Made by a program: the position numbers and the translations under genes
Origin: DOZZ01 sp963792655
GTDB lineage: Bacteria > Acidobacteriota > Terriglobia > Bryobacterales > Bryobacteraceae
Reading direction: 5' to 3'
Length of the DNA stretch: 64,000 nucleotides
NCBI GenBank assembly: GCA_963792655.1
Contig: CAWBWU010000004.1
Location: 186,001 to 250,000 of the forward strand
In this document: piece after piece, positions 44,263-54,193 of the stretch
Layout of the letters: each line of letters begins with the position of its first letter
Numbering within the stretch: position 1 is the first letter of the stretch
Notes under the pieces: generated by a model
Databases searched by the model: none
Seen by the model: only the letters and a program-made list of their open reading frames with translations
Told to the model about the DNA's origin: nothing

Positions 44263-44446
44263 CGCCCTGGTCATTCAGCGGTGGTGGTGAGCGATGCCGA
44301 TTTTGATCGATCGGAGATGTATCCGGCAAGACCCGATTGTTTCCGGCGGAATGGATTCCTTTCCATCCGTCGCTCCCGTCGCGCGAGTTTGAGAAATCGC
44401 TGGAGCTGCTAATAAGATCGAGCGGCTCGGACGGTTCCTTTACTGA

Positions 44447-45379
44447 TTACTTCGCTACATACTGGTCGTAGAGTGCCGGAATATTGGCGCTTTCCGTGCT
44501 GCCGGGATGAATTACAACGCGATACCGGAACGTCACGGACTTACCGGCCTCTACGGTCATGCTGCCGTTTTGATTCTTATCGGCGAGAAAATCGTGTAGT
44601 CCGAACGGATTCGCGGCAAATAACCCATAGGCGCGTGAGTGCCAATAGGTGGGATAGCGCGGATTGGCCGGATTGTCCATGATTGTCACGCCAACCGGCT
44701 GACCTTCCACCGTTCCGGCATAATCCACCCACTTGGAACGCTTGCCCCAGACGTTCTTTTCCGTTTGCGCGCCTTCTGCATTCGTCATTTTGCCGCCCTT
44801 GTCTTCCGAGAGCGCGGTTGCCAGACGAATGCCGAAGGTACCTTCCTTGGTGTCCCCGAATTTCAGCAGCCGCAGCGCTTTCACCGTTTCTACGAAGTCA
44901 ATGATCCGGAGGTCCGGCCCACCGTGGAAGGTAATGGTGCGCGTTTCGGTCATCATGGGCTTGCCCTGTGGATCAAGTCCGTCGAAGACCGCCTTGATCG
45001 CACCCGATTTCGCGCCGCCCTCAGCCTGCACAATCTTTCGCAACACCATGCTGCCGTCGTTGGGAGTTCGGGTCTCTTTTTCCGTTGCCCAGAAGTTGAT
45101 GCCGTTAATATCGCCGTGCGCGAAGAACAGGCCGCGATGATGCGGATGGTCATTGGTCTCGCCCGGATAAGTATCCATCGGAAAGTGGCGGGTCACCTGG
45201 ATTCCCGATGCGGTGCGCAACGGATAGAGATAAGGCTTGTTCCCGTCGGCAGACATATAGTAAGTCGTAAATGGCTTACCGTCGATCTCTACCGTGAGCT
45301 TCCCCGTACCGCGCGTGATCTTGACTTGTGCGTTGACGGTGAAGATCGCCAGAGTTCCCAGAAGAACAAGTTCACGCAA
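44447..45379 (-). CDS. DUF6807/PmoA-family secreted protein
   Basis: A protein of about 310 residues. The start is placed at a TTG (45379), because AGGTG lies just upstream and the product then opens with a clean signal peptide (LRELVLLGTLAIFTVNAQ). The body matches the DUF6807 (PmoA) family: GKPFTTYYMSADGNKPYLYP, HFPMDTYPGETNDHPHHRGL (His-rich motif), FFAHGDINGINFWATE, GVTIMDNPANPRYPTYWHSR, YGLFAANPFGLHDFLADK. Despite the name, these proteins are not methane monooxygenase subunits; they co-occur with Gfo/Idh/MocA proteins in sugar loci and have no proven activity. An alternative ATG at 45403 would overlap the end of the upstream Gfo/Idh gene. The His cluster may bind a metal. Confidence 0.82.
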   Translation of the reverse strand: MRELVLLGTLAIFTVNAQVKITRGTGKLTVEIDGKPFTTYYMSADGNKPYLYPLRTASGIQVTRHFPMDTYPGETNDHPHHRGLFFAHGDINGINFWATEKETRTPNDGSMVLRKIVQAEGGAKSGAIKAVFDGLDPQGKPMMTETRTITFHGGPDLRIIDFVETVKALRLLKFGDTKEGTFGIRLATALSEDKGGKMTNAEGAQTEKNVWGKRSKWVDYAGTVEGQPVGVTIMDNPANPRYPTYWHSRAYGLFAANPFGLHDFLADKNQNGSMTVEAGKSVTFRYRVVIHPGSTESANIPALYDQYVAK

Positions 45380-45380
45380 C

Positions 45381-46686
45381 TTACACCACCTCCGGTACAA
45401 CATACGGAGCTCGATAGTTCCGTGTCAGCATACTGTTCGCGTCGCTATCGCCGGGAAACTTACCCGAGGAGGGATCGAACTTCAGAGAGCGCTTCAGCCG
45501 GTAGCTGATATTCGCCAGGTGGCAGAGGTCCGCCGACGTTACGCCGATCTGAACTTCTGCGTTCAGACTTTTCGAATTTCGGCTGCGCACCGCATGCCAG
45601 GAAATTCTGCATGTGGGGAGCGGCATCGCCTTTCCCCATGTTCTTCTCGGTCACCGAGGGAGTAGTCGCGTTTGTCGGGTAGATCCGGTATCCGGTCTCA
45701 TCGAGCGACATCCAACCGTCGCTTCCGAAGAAGAGATTGCCCACTGTGTTGTGCCCGGAAATCGGCAGGTTGCCTTCCGAACCCGTGAAGATGCCGCGCA
45801 CTTCGAAGACTAATTCCGCGTCACCATAGTCGAAGGTCGCGATCTGGGTGTTCGGCGTTTCCTGGTCATCGTCATACGCGAATTTCCCGCCGGTCGACAC
45901 CACTGCTTGCGGAAGGTCTCTACCCAGTCCCCAGCGCGCGATGTCCATCTCATGGACCCCCTGGTTGCCGATATCGCCATTGCCGGTGTCCCAGAACCAG
46001 TGCCAGTTGTACTTGAAGCGGAGCTCGTTGAACGGGCGCATGGGCGCGGGGCCGAGGAACTTATCCCAGTCCACTCCCGGCGGCACCGGCGAATCGGGCT
46101 TGTGACCGATCGACGCGCGGCGCTTGTAGCAGAGGCCTTTCGCCATGTATACCTTGCCAATTGCACCTTGATGCAACAGATCGACGGCCTTGATCTTATG
46201 CGCCATGCTGCGGCCCTGTGAACCTACCTGCACCATGCGGTTGTATTTTCGCGCGGCTTCCACCATCTTCTGGCCTTCCCACGGGTTGTGGCAGGCAGGC
46301 TTCTCGATGTAGACGTCCTTGCCGGCCTGACATGCCCAGATGGTGGCCAGGGCGTGCCAGTGATTGGGCAGCGGCATGGAGACGGCCTGAATTTCCTTGT
46401 CGTCAAAGACCTGACGCATGTCCGAGTAACCCCTGGGCTTGGAACCCGTCAGCTTTTCCACCAACGCCTGCCCGCGTTCGAGCGCCGCCTGGTTCACATC
46501 GCACAGTGCCACGATTCGTGCGTCCGGTAAGCCGGCGAACTCCTGCATATGGTCGGTACCGCGTCCGCCGAGCCCGATAATCGCAAGGCTGACCTTGTCA
46601 TCGGCCCCCCGCAACGGTCTGGCCGCGTTGACCGCCAGCGCAGCGGCCGCGGTGTAGATGAAGTGTCTTCTGCTCTGTTCTGCCAC
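45381..46686 (-). pseudogene. Gfo/Idh/MocA-family oxidoreductase with Tat leader, one frameshift
   Basis: About 435 residues after removing one base near 45567. The start is a GTG at 46686 (GGGGGAA a few bases upstream), giving MAEQSRRHFIYTAAAALAVN, a Tat leader. Rossmann region VSLAIIGLGGRGTDHMQEFA, then PNHWHALATIWACQAGKDVY, IEKPACHNPWEGQKM and WDTGNGDIGNQGVHEMDIAR with GLGRDLPQAVVSTGG. Past FLACGAQPKFEK the frame breaks; the correct C-terminus is LNAEVQIGVTSADLCHLANI, SYRLKRSLKFDP, ending YVVPEVV at 45381. The exported sugar oxidoreductase type is frequent in planctomycetes and acidobacteria. It lies 25 bases downstream of the amidohydrolase gene and just before the DUF6807 gene; the three form one operon. 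Confidence 0.85.
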
Positions 46687-46710
46687 GAGTAATTCCCCCT
46701 GCAATTCGGT

Positions 46711-48447
46711 CTAGCGTTTGAAAGCGATCACCTTGCCATCCAGAATCGTCAACACGGGCTGGATATCCTTGATCTCTGATTCGGGACAGGTGAGGTAGTC
46801 ACGATCGATCACGACCATGTCCGCCAGCTTGCCGCGTTCGATTGATCCCCGTTCCTTATCCGCGAATTGCAGGAATGCGGGCCAGATGGTATGCGTTTTC
46901 AGCGCCTCGGCTCGCGTGATGCGTTGTTCCGGATGCATGACCTTGCCGGTGTTCGTCAGCCGCGTGACCTCGGTCCACATACTTAGGAAAGGATTGTAAG
47001 GATTAATCGCGTAGTTTTTGTTGTGACCAATCATATGGTCGCTTCCGGCTGCCACCACGATACCCGCGTCCAGATAAGTCCGAAGCGGATAGAAGTAGCG
47101 CATCCCGTCATAACCGAAGACCTTCTCCAGCGCCGGACCGTCCAGGTATAACCACGGTGCCTGAACGTCTGCCAGAATGCCCATCTTCTTCATGCGCGCA
47201 ATCGCTGCGGGACTCTGAAAGCTGGCATGCATCACGTGCGAGCGCGTCGGGCCGATCGGCTTCAGGCGGTCTAACTGTTCCAGCACGTCAAGGAAATTAT
47301 CGACCGCGCCGCCGCCCTGGTCATGCGTGGTGAGCTGCCAGCCATGGTCGCGCGCGGATTCCATCACCGCCAGTAACTTGGCCGGCGGAATAAACAGTTG
47401 CCCTCGATCGTCGGGATTTGTCTTCCCGTACAACTGTTTCCCGAAAGCTCCATAAGGATAACGCTGGTAGGCCGTGCCGATTGTCATTCCGCCATCCAGC
47501 GTCAGCTTGAAGGTGCCGAACTTGAGCCAGGAATCACCGGTGTTCGTAGTGTAGGGCGCGCTGGCGATCTGCTGCTGCAGGGTCGCGGTCGGTTGCGCGG
47601 CGTCGGGCCGCCAAGTCATCACCACGCGCAGCGGCAAACGGCCGGCAGCCTTCAGCTTTTGATACAGATCAATCTGATGAGGATCGACGGCGCGATCGCC
47701 CACCGTCGTCAGCCCTGCGTCGACGTAGCGCTTCAACTGCTGTTCCAGGGCGTCCAGTTCTTCCGCCTCGCTATAGTGCTGCGTGCGATTCAGCCCAACG
47801 ATCAGTTGGGGCGAATTCTTCAGGATTCCGTTCGGCTCACCCTGCGCATCCTTGACGATCTCGCCCGCCGGAGGGTTCGGCGTGTCGCGATTAATCCCGC
47901 ACTTCCGCAGTCCGTATGAGTTCAGGATCAGCACATAGCTGGCGTCGAACAGAACTGGATGATCCTGTTCAACGTCCAGCAGTTCGCGAGTCGGCATCTG
48001 CAATTCCTTCAGCCGTGTGGGAAACGTGCGCGGTACAACGATCCATTCGCCTTTCGGCGTCCTGGCCGCCTGCTGGGCGATATACGCGCGCACCGCGGCA
48101 AAGGAATTCAGCGGTGCAAGCGGCCCACGAAACTCACTCAGCCCGGCCTCGAGTGCGTGCACATGCGAATCCACCAGGCCGGGCAGTACCATCTTTCCCT
48201 CCAGATCGATCACCCGCGTGTGGGGGCCGTGCTCGCTGTTCATCACGGCGGCATCGCTGCCAGTCGCAATAATCCTTCCGTCCTTTACTGCCACCGCCTG
48301 CACGACACGAAAGGTGGCATCCACCGTGACGATACGGCCGTGATTCAGGATGATGTCCGCATCAGCGGCGCTCAGCTTCACTGAGCCGGAACTCAGGAGG
48401 GCTAGGAGGCTGGAAACCCCGAGCACGAGGCGGCATTGAAAGCGCAT
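46711..48447 (-). CDS. Amidohydrolase family (YtcJ-like) metallohydrolase
   Basis: About 578 residues from MRFQCRLVLGVSSLLALLSS, an apparent signal peptide. It is an amidohydrolase_3 protein: the N-terminal HG.I.T.D sandwich (ADIILNHGRIVTVDATFRVV), VLPGLVDSHVHALEAGLSEF (metal HxH), GEWIVVPRTFP, FKLTLDGGMTIGTAY, LTTHDQGGGAVDNFLDVLEQ, HVMHASFQSPAAIARM, IVVAAGSDHMIGHNKNYAIN (metal/catalytic Asp), and the C-terminal GSIERGKLADMVVIDRDYLT. It hydrolyses an amide or cyclic amide; the substrate is unknown. It is divergent from the LacI regulator gene with about 196 bases between that carry a palindromic operator candidate. Confidence 0.87.
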   Translation of the reverse strand: MRFQCRLVLGVSSLLALLSSGSVKLSAADADIILNHGRIVTVDATFRVVQAVAVKDGRIIATGSDAAVMNSEHGPHTRVIDLEGKMVLPGLVDSHVHALEAGLSEFRGPLAPLNSFAAVRAYIAQQAARTPKGEWIVVPRTFPTRLKELQMPTRELLDVEQDHPVLFDASYVLILNSYGLRKCGINRDTPNPPAGEIVKDAQGEPNGILKNSPQLIVGLNRTQHYSEAEELDALEQQLKRYVDAGLTTVGDRAVDPHQIDLYQKLKAAGRLPLRVVMTWRPDAAQPTATLQQQIASAPYTTNTGDSWLKFGTFKLTLDGGMTIGTAYQRYPYGAFGKQLYGKTNPDDRGQLFIPPAKLLAVMESARDHGWQLTTHDQGGGAVDNFLDVLEQLDRLKPIGPTRSHVMHASFQSPAAIARMKKMGILADVQAPWLYLDGPALEKVFGYDGMRYFYPLRTYLDAGIVVAAGSDHMIGHNKNYAINPYNPFLSMWTEVTRLTNTGKVMHPEQRITRAEALKTHTIWPAFLQFADKERGSIERGKLADMVVIDRDYLTCPESEIKDIQPVLTILDGKVIAFKR

Positions 48448-48557
48448 GGGTATCTTCGTTTTTGAAATCCTATCAGAACGTATAGAGAAATTTCTGATGA
48501 GTGGAAACAATTCTCTCCCAGGTCGCGGCAAAAACCAGTTGATTGGCGTTTATTGGC

Positions 48558-48577
48558 GTCAAGAAATGTTTCTTGAC
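48558..48577. promoter_or_regulatory. Palindromic LacI-type operator candidate
   Basis: GTCAAGAAATGTTTCTTGAC is a 9-bp perfect inverted repeat around TG, in the region between the divergent amidohydrolase and lacI-type genes. Its core GAAATGTTTC has the size and symmetry of LacI-family operators. A second, shorter palindrome AGAAATTTCT lies at 48486-48495. It is probably bound by the adjacent regulator (autoregulation). Confidence 0.6.
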
Positions 48578-48643
48578 ACAGCTGTACACGCGTGGTTAAC
48601 TCCAGAGCATCGGTTCCCGATTGAGATTGCTGGAGAGCTTCGG

Positions 48644-49714
48644 ATGAAGAGGAGCAAGGCGACTTATCTGAGCGTTGCGAAACTCGCCAAGGTGAGCCCG
48701 GCGACGGTTTCCCGGGTGGCGGGTGGAAACACTACGGTTGCTCCCGCGCTTCGCGAGAAGATTCTGCGGGCCGCCAAGCAGGTGGGAGTAGATCTGAGTG
48801 AAAAGCTCAATGAACGCTCCCGGACAATTGCTTTTTTGCTGGCGAATCGTGACATTCTAAACAACTTCCATGCGCGCGTTTTAGTGGGTGCAGAGGCCTA
48901 TTGCGCGGCTCACAACTGGGAGTTGCTGTTCCTTTCATTTCGGTATGCGGCAAATACGCCGATGAAGGAATTGCACCTCCCGCAAATTCTGAAGCGAAGC
49001 AGTACAGTGCGCGCGCTGATTCTTGGTGGCACCAACTCGGTCAACATGCTGGACGCGCTGAGCGACCGCGGTATTCCTTTTTCCGTGCTCGGCAACAATG
49101 TGATTGGGAACTGGGACCCCTCTTTGTTCGACACCGTTTATTCGGATGACCTGCAGGGCGCACGCGACCTGACCGAGGAACTCATCGGCAATGGCCACCG
49201 CGACATCTGGTTCTTCGGAAATCTGCAACTGCCGTGGTACGCACGATGCGGAGAAGGTTATCGTCTGGCCATGGAGGGCGCGGGTCTGAAACCGCAGTTC
49301 AGTCAGATCCACTCCGATGATCGTCAACTTGGGTATCTTGCCATGCGCTCACTACTCTCGCGTGGTGAGTCTGTCAGCGCGGTGTTTGCCGGCAGCGACC
49401 AGATCGCCGGCGGCGTCTACGAAGCGCTGCGTCAATCTGGCGTTTCGTTACCAAGAAACATCAGCGTGGCCGGCTTCAACGACACCGAAGCGGACTTGCT
49501 GCATCCAGCGCTCACCAGTGTTCGCGAGTTTCCAGGAGAGTTGGGAAAGCACCTGGCGGAATTCGTGATCCGGCGCATTGAAAATCCCCAAATGAAGTCA
49601 CAGCACCTGACGATGCCGACCCAGTTAGTCGTGCGGGACTCGACTGGCCCGGTCCCCGAGGCTTCGTCCAAACACAGTGGTCCCGCGGCTAAAGAACAAG
49701 TTCTGGTCAGGTAA
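48644..49714 (+). CDS. LacI-family transcriptional regulator
   Basis: About 356 residues. The start at ATG 48644 (GGAGAG six bases upstream) gives MKRSKATYLSVAKLAKVSPA, the N-terminal helix-turn-helix with TVSRVAGGNTTVAPALREKI (recognition helix and hinge). The periplasmic-binding-protein-like effector domain follows: TIAFLLANRDILNNFHARVL, LLFLSFRYAANTPMKELHLP, VRALILGGTNS, SVLGNNVIGNWDPSLFDTVY, DDLQGARDLTEELIGNGHRD, AVFAGSDQIAGGVYEAL and SVAGFNDTEADLLHPALTSV. It represses or activates sugar genes in response to a carbohydrate. The TonB receptor gene starts 40 bases downstream; the amidohydrolase operon is divergent. Confidence 0.92.
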   Translation: MKRSKATYLSVAKLAKVSPATVSRVAGGNTTVAPALREKILRAAKQVGVDLSEKLNERSRTIAFLLANRDILNNFHARVLVGAEAYCAAHNWELLFLSFRYAANTPMKELHLPQILKRSSTVRALILGGTNSVNMLDALSDRGIPFSVLGNNVIGNWDPSLFDTVYSDDLQGARDLTEELIGNGHRDIWFFGNLQLPWYARCGEGYRLAMEGAGLKPQFSQIHSDDRQLGYLAMRSLLSRGESVSAVFAGSDQIAGGVYEALRQSGVSLPRNISVAGFNDTEADLLHPALTSVREFPGELGKHLAEFVIRRIENPQMKSQHLTMPTQLVVRDSTGPVPEASSKHSGPAAKEQVLVR

Positions 49715-49754
49715 ACTCGCCGTGCACCAAGCCCGGCGTGCGAGGAGGCAACTT

Positions 49755-52700
49755 TTGCAAACAAGATTGTTGAAGACAGGTTTCAACTTGAGCACCGTGT
49801 TATTCCTGGCGATCACTGTTGGCGCAGTGATCGCGCCGGCACAGATCGGCACAGGCGATATCACCGGCACCGTGTTTGATAAGTCCGGTTCGCAAGTGCC
49901 GGACGCCGTAATCACAGCAGCGAGCGTGGGAACCAACGCGCAACGTACCGCCAGGACCACTGCCTCCGGCGAGTATTCCATTCCGGGCTTGCGGCCTGGC
50001 CGCTACACCGTCGCGGTGGAGAAGGCTGGATTCAAACGGTCAGTGATTGCAGACTTCGTTCTCGAAGTCGATCAGAAGGCGCGCATCGACTTCAACCTGG
50101 AACTCGGCGAAGTGGCTCAGACCATCACGACTGAAGCTTCGGCAGCGTTGATCGAAACGGAATCGAGCACGGTCGGGCAGGTACTCGGCACGAAACAGGT
50201 GCAGGAACTACCGCTGAACGGACGTAACTTTCTGGACCTCGCCACGCTGACGCCGGGCGTAACGTTCGTTGACACGAAGCAGGACGGCAATGGTGCCTTC
50301 CAGGAAGTGCGTGAGTCCGGACGCCGCGCCAGTCTGCAGTATTCCATCGGCGGCAACCGGGCGCAGGACACCAACTTTCTGCTGAACGGATCGACCAACA
50401 CGGCACCAAACTTCAATACGTTCGTGGCGGTGCCCTCCATCGATGAGATTCAGGAGTTCAAGGTCCAGACCAACTCGTACACAGCGGAGTTCGGCAGAGG
50501 CGCGGCGCAGATCAATGCCATCACGAAGTCGGGCACAAACCAGCTGCACGGCACTGCGTACGACTTTCTGCGCAACGATGCATTGGATGCTAAAAATTAC
50601 TTCGATGACATCTTCAACGGACCGAATTCGAAGAAGCCCCCGTTTCGCCGGAATCAATTTGGCGCGACCAGCGGTGGCAAGATCTGGCGCGACAAGTTGT
50701 TCTTCTTTGCCAGCTACGAAGGCTTACGCGACCGCACCAACTCCACGCGCGCCGCTACTGTCCCGACCGCGCTTGCCAAGACAGGGAACTTCTCCGAATA
50801 TGGCGTGACGATCTACCAACCCCACGCTGCGAGTTTTCGCGCCGGCAACGCTCTTCCGGCCGGTTGCGTCAACAGCAATCCAGCGACGGATGTTGTTTTT
50901 CCGAATGCCACGATTCCGGCCGCCTGCATTGATCCCGCGGTCGCGAAGTTTCTGACTTCCAGCTTTGTGCCCGCTCCTAACCAGCCCGGTTTGCGAAACA
51001 ACTATGTGCAGGTTCGCGGCGCGCCGGTTGATTATGACCAGGGTGCCGGCAGGTTGGACTACCTTCTGAACGACAAGATGACGCTGTGGGGGCGTTACTC
51101 GTATGGCAAGGAAAACTCGTCCTCGTTTACCAGCGCTCTTCCGGGTACCGGCGTCGTGGACGTTGCAAACACAACACAGCGACACTGCATCACTCCTGGA
51201 CTTTGTCGTCCACCATGTTGAATGAGGTGCGCGCCAATTTCATCCGCATCAACGGCGGCACGCTCGGTGAGAACACAGGCAAGACGGACATCGGGGCCAG
51301 CCTCGGCATCCCCGGTGTCTCGCATTCACCGCTCGATTTCGGTGCACCCTCTTTCGGCGGGGTCGGGCGATAGCTATCTGGGATCTGGGTTAAAACGCGT
51401 TCGGCCATCCTTTGCAGAATGTGCAGAACACGTTTGAGTACGGAGATGATATTTCGAAGATTATTGGTCGCCACACCATCAAGGTTGGCGTCAACCTTCG
51501 GCGGGAGCAGTTGAATTTGACTACCCACAACCTGGCCCGCGGCGCATTCAACTCGCCCGCCGTCGCTACCGGAGCCCTGGATGGAACGGTGGTCTGCCTG
51601 GCGAGTTTCCTACTTGGCGTGAGCAACGACTCAGAAGTGGCGGTGGGTGATTCCTACGTCCACATTCGCCGCTGGGCCCAAGCCTATTACGCGCAGGATG
51701 ATATCAAGGTGAATCCGAAGCTGACCGTGAACATCGGTCTGCGTTATGAGTACGCTCCCTACTGGCACGACATCCGGGACGCGCTGGTGAATGTCGATTT
51801 CAGCGGCTCCATTCCGGTTGTTGTGCGTCCGGGCAGCGGCGATCCCTATCAGGGCTTTCCGCCGATCCGCCTCGACAACGATCCGAACTCCCCCACCTAC
51901 CTGCCGTTTGTTCGCAGCAATCAACTTGGGCCGTCGCTGGTTTTTGCGGACAAGACCAACTTCGCGCCTCGCCTGGGGATCGCTTACAGCCTGAACGACA
52001 AAACGGTGATCCGTGCGGGCGGCGGTATTTTCTATTCGCCGGCCATCGCGAATTCGTGGTTCGATTTTGCGCGTAACGCACCGCGCGCCGGCAAGTTTAT
52101 CCGGAAGGGCAGCTACGGCGTGATCGATCAGATCTTTGGCGACACGTCATCAGTGGTGAAACAGCCGTCGCTCTTCACGATCGAGCCACACCTGCAAACG
52201 CCGCGCATCCAACAGTGGAGCCTCGGTATCCAGCGTCAGCTGACGGGCGATCTCCTGCTGGATGTGAGCTATGTAGCCTCTGCTTCCTCTCACCTCTCGC
52301 ATCTGACCGACCAGAATCAGAACCTGCCCGTCTTCACCGCAGATGGGAAAGTTGCGCAACCGGTGGTCTACCGCGATCCGAAATATCCCTCGCTGGCCGG
52401 CTACTTCAATCGTTTTGAAGACGCGACATCCGCGAACTACAACTCACTCCAGGTGAAATTGGAAAAGCGGTTTGCCAAGGGCTTCTCGTTCCTGACTTCT
52501 TACACTTGGTCGCACGCGCTCGACTCGGCGTCGTCCACCCGTGACGGAGGTCAGCAGGCCACGCCGCACGTCTACAACTACCGGCTGGACTACGGTCCGT
52601 CTACCTTCGACGTTCGCCAGAATCTGGTCAACAGCGCTCTATATGAGTTGCCGTTCGGGAGAGGCAAGCGCTACGCGAGCAACCTGGCAGGTCCTCTGAA

Positions 52701-53223
52701 CACCTTCGTGAGTGGCTGGCAAATCGGCGGCATCAGTGTAGTGCGCACGGGTTTGCCGGCTTCCTGCGTGACGGGCAGCGATGCCGCGGTGAACAACGCC
52801 AATTTCGAAGTGGACAACTGCGATCTGATCGCAGGGCAGGATCCCAATGCCGGACCGAAGAACATTCTTCAGTATTGGAACCTGAACGCAGTTGCGCAGC
52901 CGACCGATTCCGAAGTCTTCGGAAATGCCAGCCGGAACGTTCTGCGTGGACCCAAGTACGTCACGTTCGATATGACGGCCACCAAGCTGACCAAGCTGAC
53001 CGAACGCGTTGCGCTTCAGTTCCGCTTTGAAGCCTTCAACGTGCTGAACCATCCGGTCTTCGGTGTGCCCAACGCCTACCTGGATTCCTATCCGCTGGAC
53101 GCCAACGGGCGTCCCGATAAATCCGTCAAGGTGACGAACGATCTGTTCGGAGCCTTCGGAACGATCACCAACACTGCCGCGGCCAACCGGCAACTGCAGT
53201 TTGCGTTGAAACTGATCTGGTAG
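49755..53223 (+). pseudogene. TonB-dependent receptor, Oar-like, with three apparent frameshifts
   Basis: A TTG at 49755 with a strong AGGAGG seven bases upstream gives a signal peptide (TGFNLSTVLFLAITVGAVIA), a CarboxypepD_reg-like domain (GDITGTVFDKSGSQVPDAVI, SGEYSIPGLRPGRYTVAVEK), a plug (VQELPLNGRNFLDLATLTPG) and a beta-barrel of about 900 residues. The barrel frame breaks near 51180 (one base missing), 51366 (one extra G) and 51393 (one extra A); with these corrected it reads through LHHSWTLSSTMLNEVRANFI and PLQNVQNTFEYGDDISKIIG to the C-terminus LQFALKLIW. The rest is well conserved, which argues for recent change or sequence error. It would import the substrate sensed by the LacI protein encoded just upstream. 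No SusD is present. Confidence 0.85.
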
Positions 53224-53235
53224 CGCTGACAGCTT

Positions 53236-54129
53236 ATGACGAGACGAACTTTTCTCTACACCGCGGCCGCTCCTGCACTACTGGGAGCGGCGACGGAGCC
53301 GCAACTGACGTTTCCGTCGAAGCCGATGGAACGGTTAAGCGTCACGTCGTGGCCTTTTCGATCCGTGCTCAGCGGCCCTCAGGCAACGATGAACCTGACG
53401 GAGTTTCCGAAAGTCATTGTGGATCGCTTCGGCGTCAGGAACATCAACCCTCTGGCCAGCCACTTCAAGGAAGTGACACCGCAGTACGTAAGTTTGCTCG
53501 CAGCCGCCGTGAACAAGGCCGGATCACACGTTGTAGATCTTGGTCTCGGGGGCGGCGCTTTCTTCGATCCCGATGCTTCGGTGCGGGACAAAGCGGTTGC
53601 CGAAGGCAGGAAGTGGATCGACATCGCGACGCAATTGGGTTCGCCTAGCGTGCGGCAGCATGTCAGCCGCAGAAGGAAAGACGAAGCAGCGGATGTCGAT
53701 CGCGCTGCGCAAAGCCTCGGTGCCATGGCCGCGTATGGCGCCACCCGGAACATCGTCATCAATTTAGAGAACGATGCTCCGGTTGCCGAGGATCCGTTCT
53801 TTTTGGTCGCGGTCATCGAAAAGGTGAACAGTCCTTATTTGCGCGCATTGCCTGATATGGGCAATTCACTGCCGCCGACCGACGATGCGGCGCGCAATGA
53901 AAGGGCTGTTCGCGCGATGTTCCGGCACGTGTTCAACGTCTGCCACGTGAAGGATGCAATTCTGGAATCGGCAACCGGGAAGGTCTACACGGTGGACCTG
54001 CCCAAGATGTTCGCCATCGCGCACGAGAGCCACTTCAAGGGCTATTTCACAATGGAGCCCGATGTTCATGGAGATCCGTTCGAAGCCACGCAAAAGCTGA
54101 TCGCGAAGGCTTTGCCGTATATCCGTTAG
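53236..54129 (+). CDS. Sugar phosphate isomerase/epimerase-family protein, Tat-type leader
   Basis: A 297-residue TIM-barrel protein, 12 bases after the TonB receptor stop. The N-terminus MTRRTFLYTAAAPALLGAAT is a twin-arginine leader. Recognisable barrel elements are RLSVTSWPFRSVL, SHVVDLGLGGGAFFDP, IVINLENDAPVAEDPFF (metal Glu/Asp), YLRALPDMGNS, VFNVCHVKDAILE (His) and GYFTMEPDVHGDPFEATQKL (last Glu). It belongs to the xylose-isomerase-like AP endonuclease-2 superfamily but is divergent. Expected location is the periplasm. It is probably co-transcribed with the LacI and receptor genes and acts on the imported or periplasmic sugar. Confidence 0.8.
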   Translation: MTRRTFLYTAAAPALLGAATEPQLTFPSKPMERLSVTSWPFRSVLSGPQATMNLTEFPKVIVDRFGVRNINPLASHFKEVTPQYVSLLAAAVNKAGSHVVDLGLGGGAFFDPDASVRDKAVAEGRKWIDIATQLGSPSVRQHVSRRRKDEAADVDRAAQSLGAMAAYGATRNIVINLENDAPVAEDPFFLVAVIEKVNSPYLRALPDMGNSLPPTDDAARNERAVRAMFRHVFNVCHVKDAILESATGKVYTVDLPKMFAIAHESHFKGYFTMEPDVHGDPFEATQKLIAKALPYIR

Positions 54130-54142
54130 CGAATGATGGAAC

Positions 54143-54174
54143 TGTGGCGCAGACTACCGCATGTCCGCGCCACA
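54143..54174. terminator. Hairpin between convergent genes, possible bidirectional terminator
   Basis: TGTGGCGC (54143-54150) and GCGCCACA (54167-54174) form a perfect 8-bp stem with a 16-base loop, exactly between two convergent isomerase genes. No T-tract follows on either strand, so an intrinsic terminator is not certain. Confidence 0.35.
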
Positions 54175-54193
54175 AGAAGTGAACTGCCAGACC

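Noticed and set aside
44447..45379. Methane/ammonia monooxygenase subunit (PmoA) function
   Set aside because: The family name is historical; the protein is a soluble secreted DUF6807 member and no pmoB/pmoC is present.
51180..51395. Programmed ribosomal frameshifting in the second TonB receptor
   Set aside because: Three shifts in both directions within about 215 bases, without a slippery heptamer and downstream structure, are not a plausible recoding signal; mutation or sequence error is simpler.
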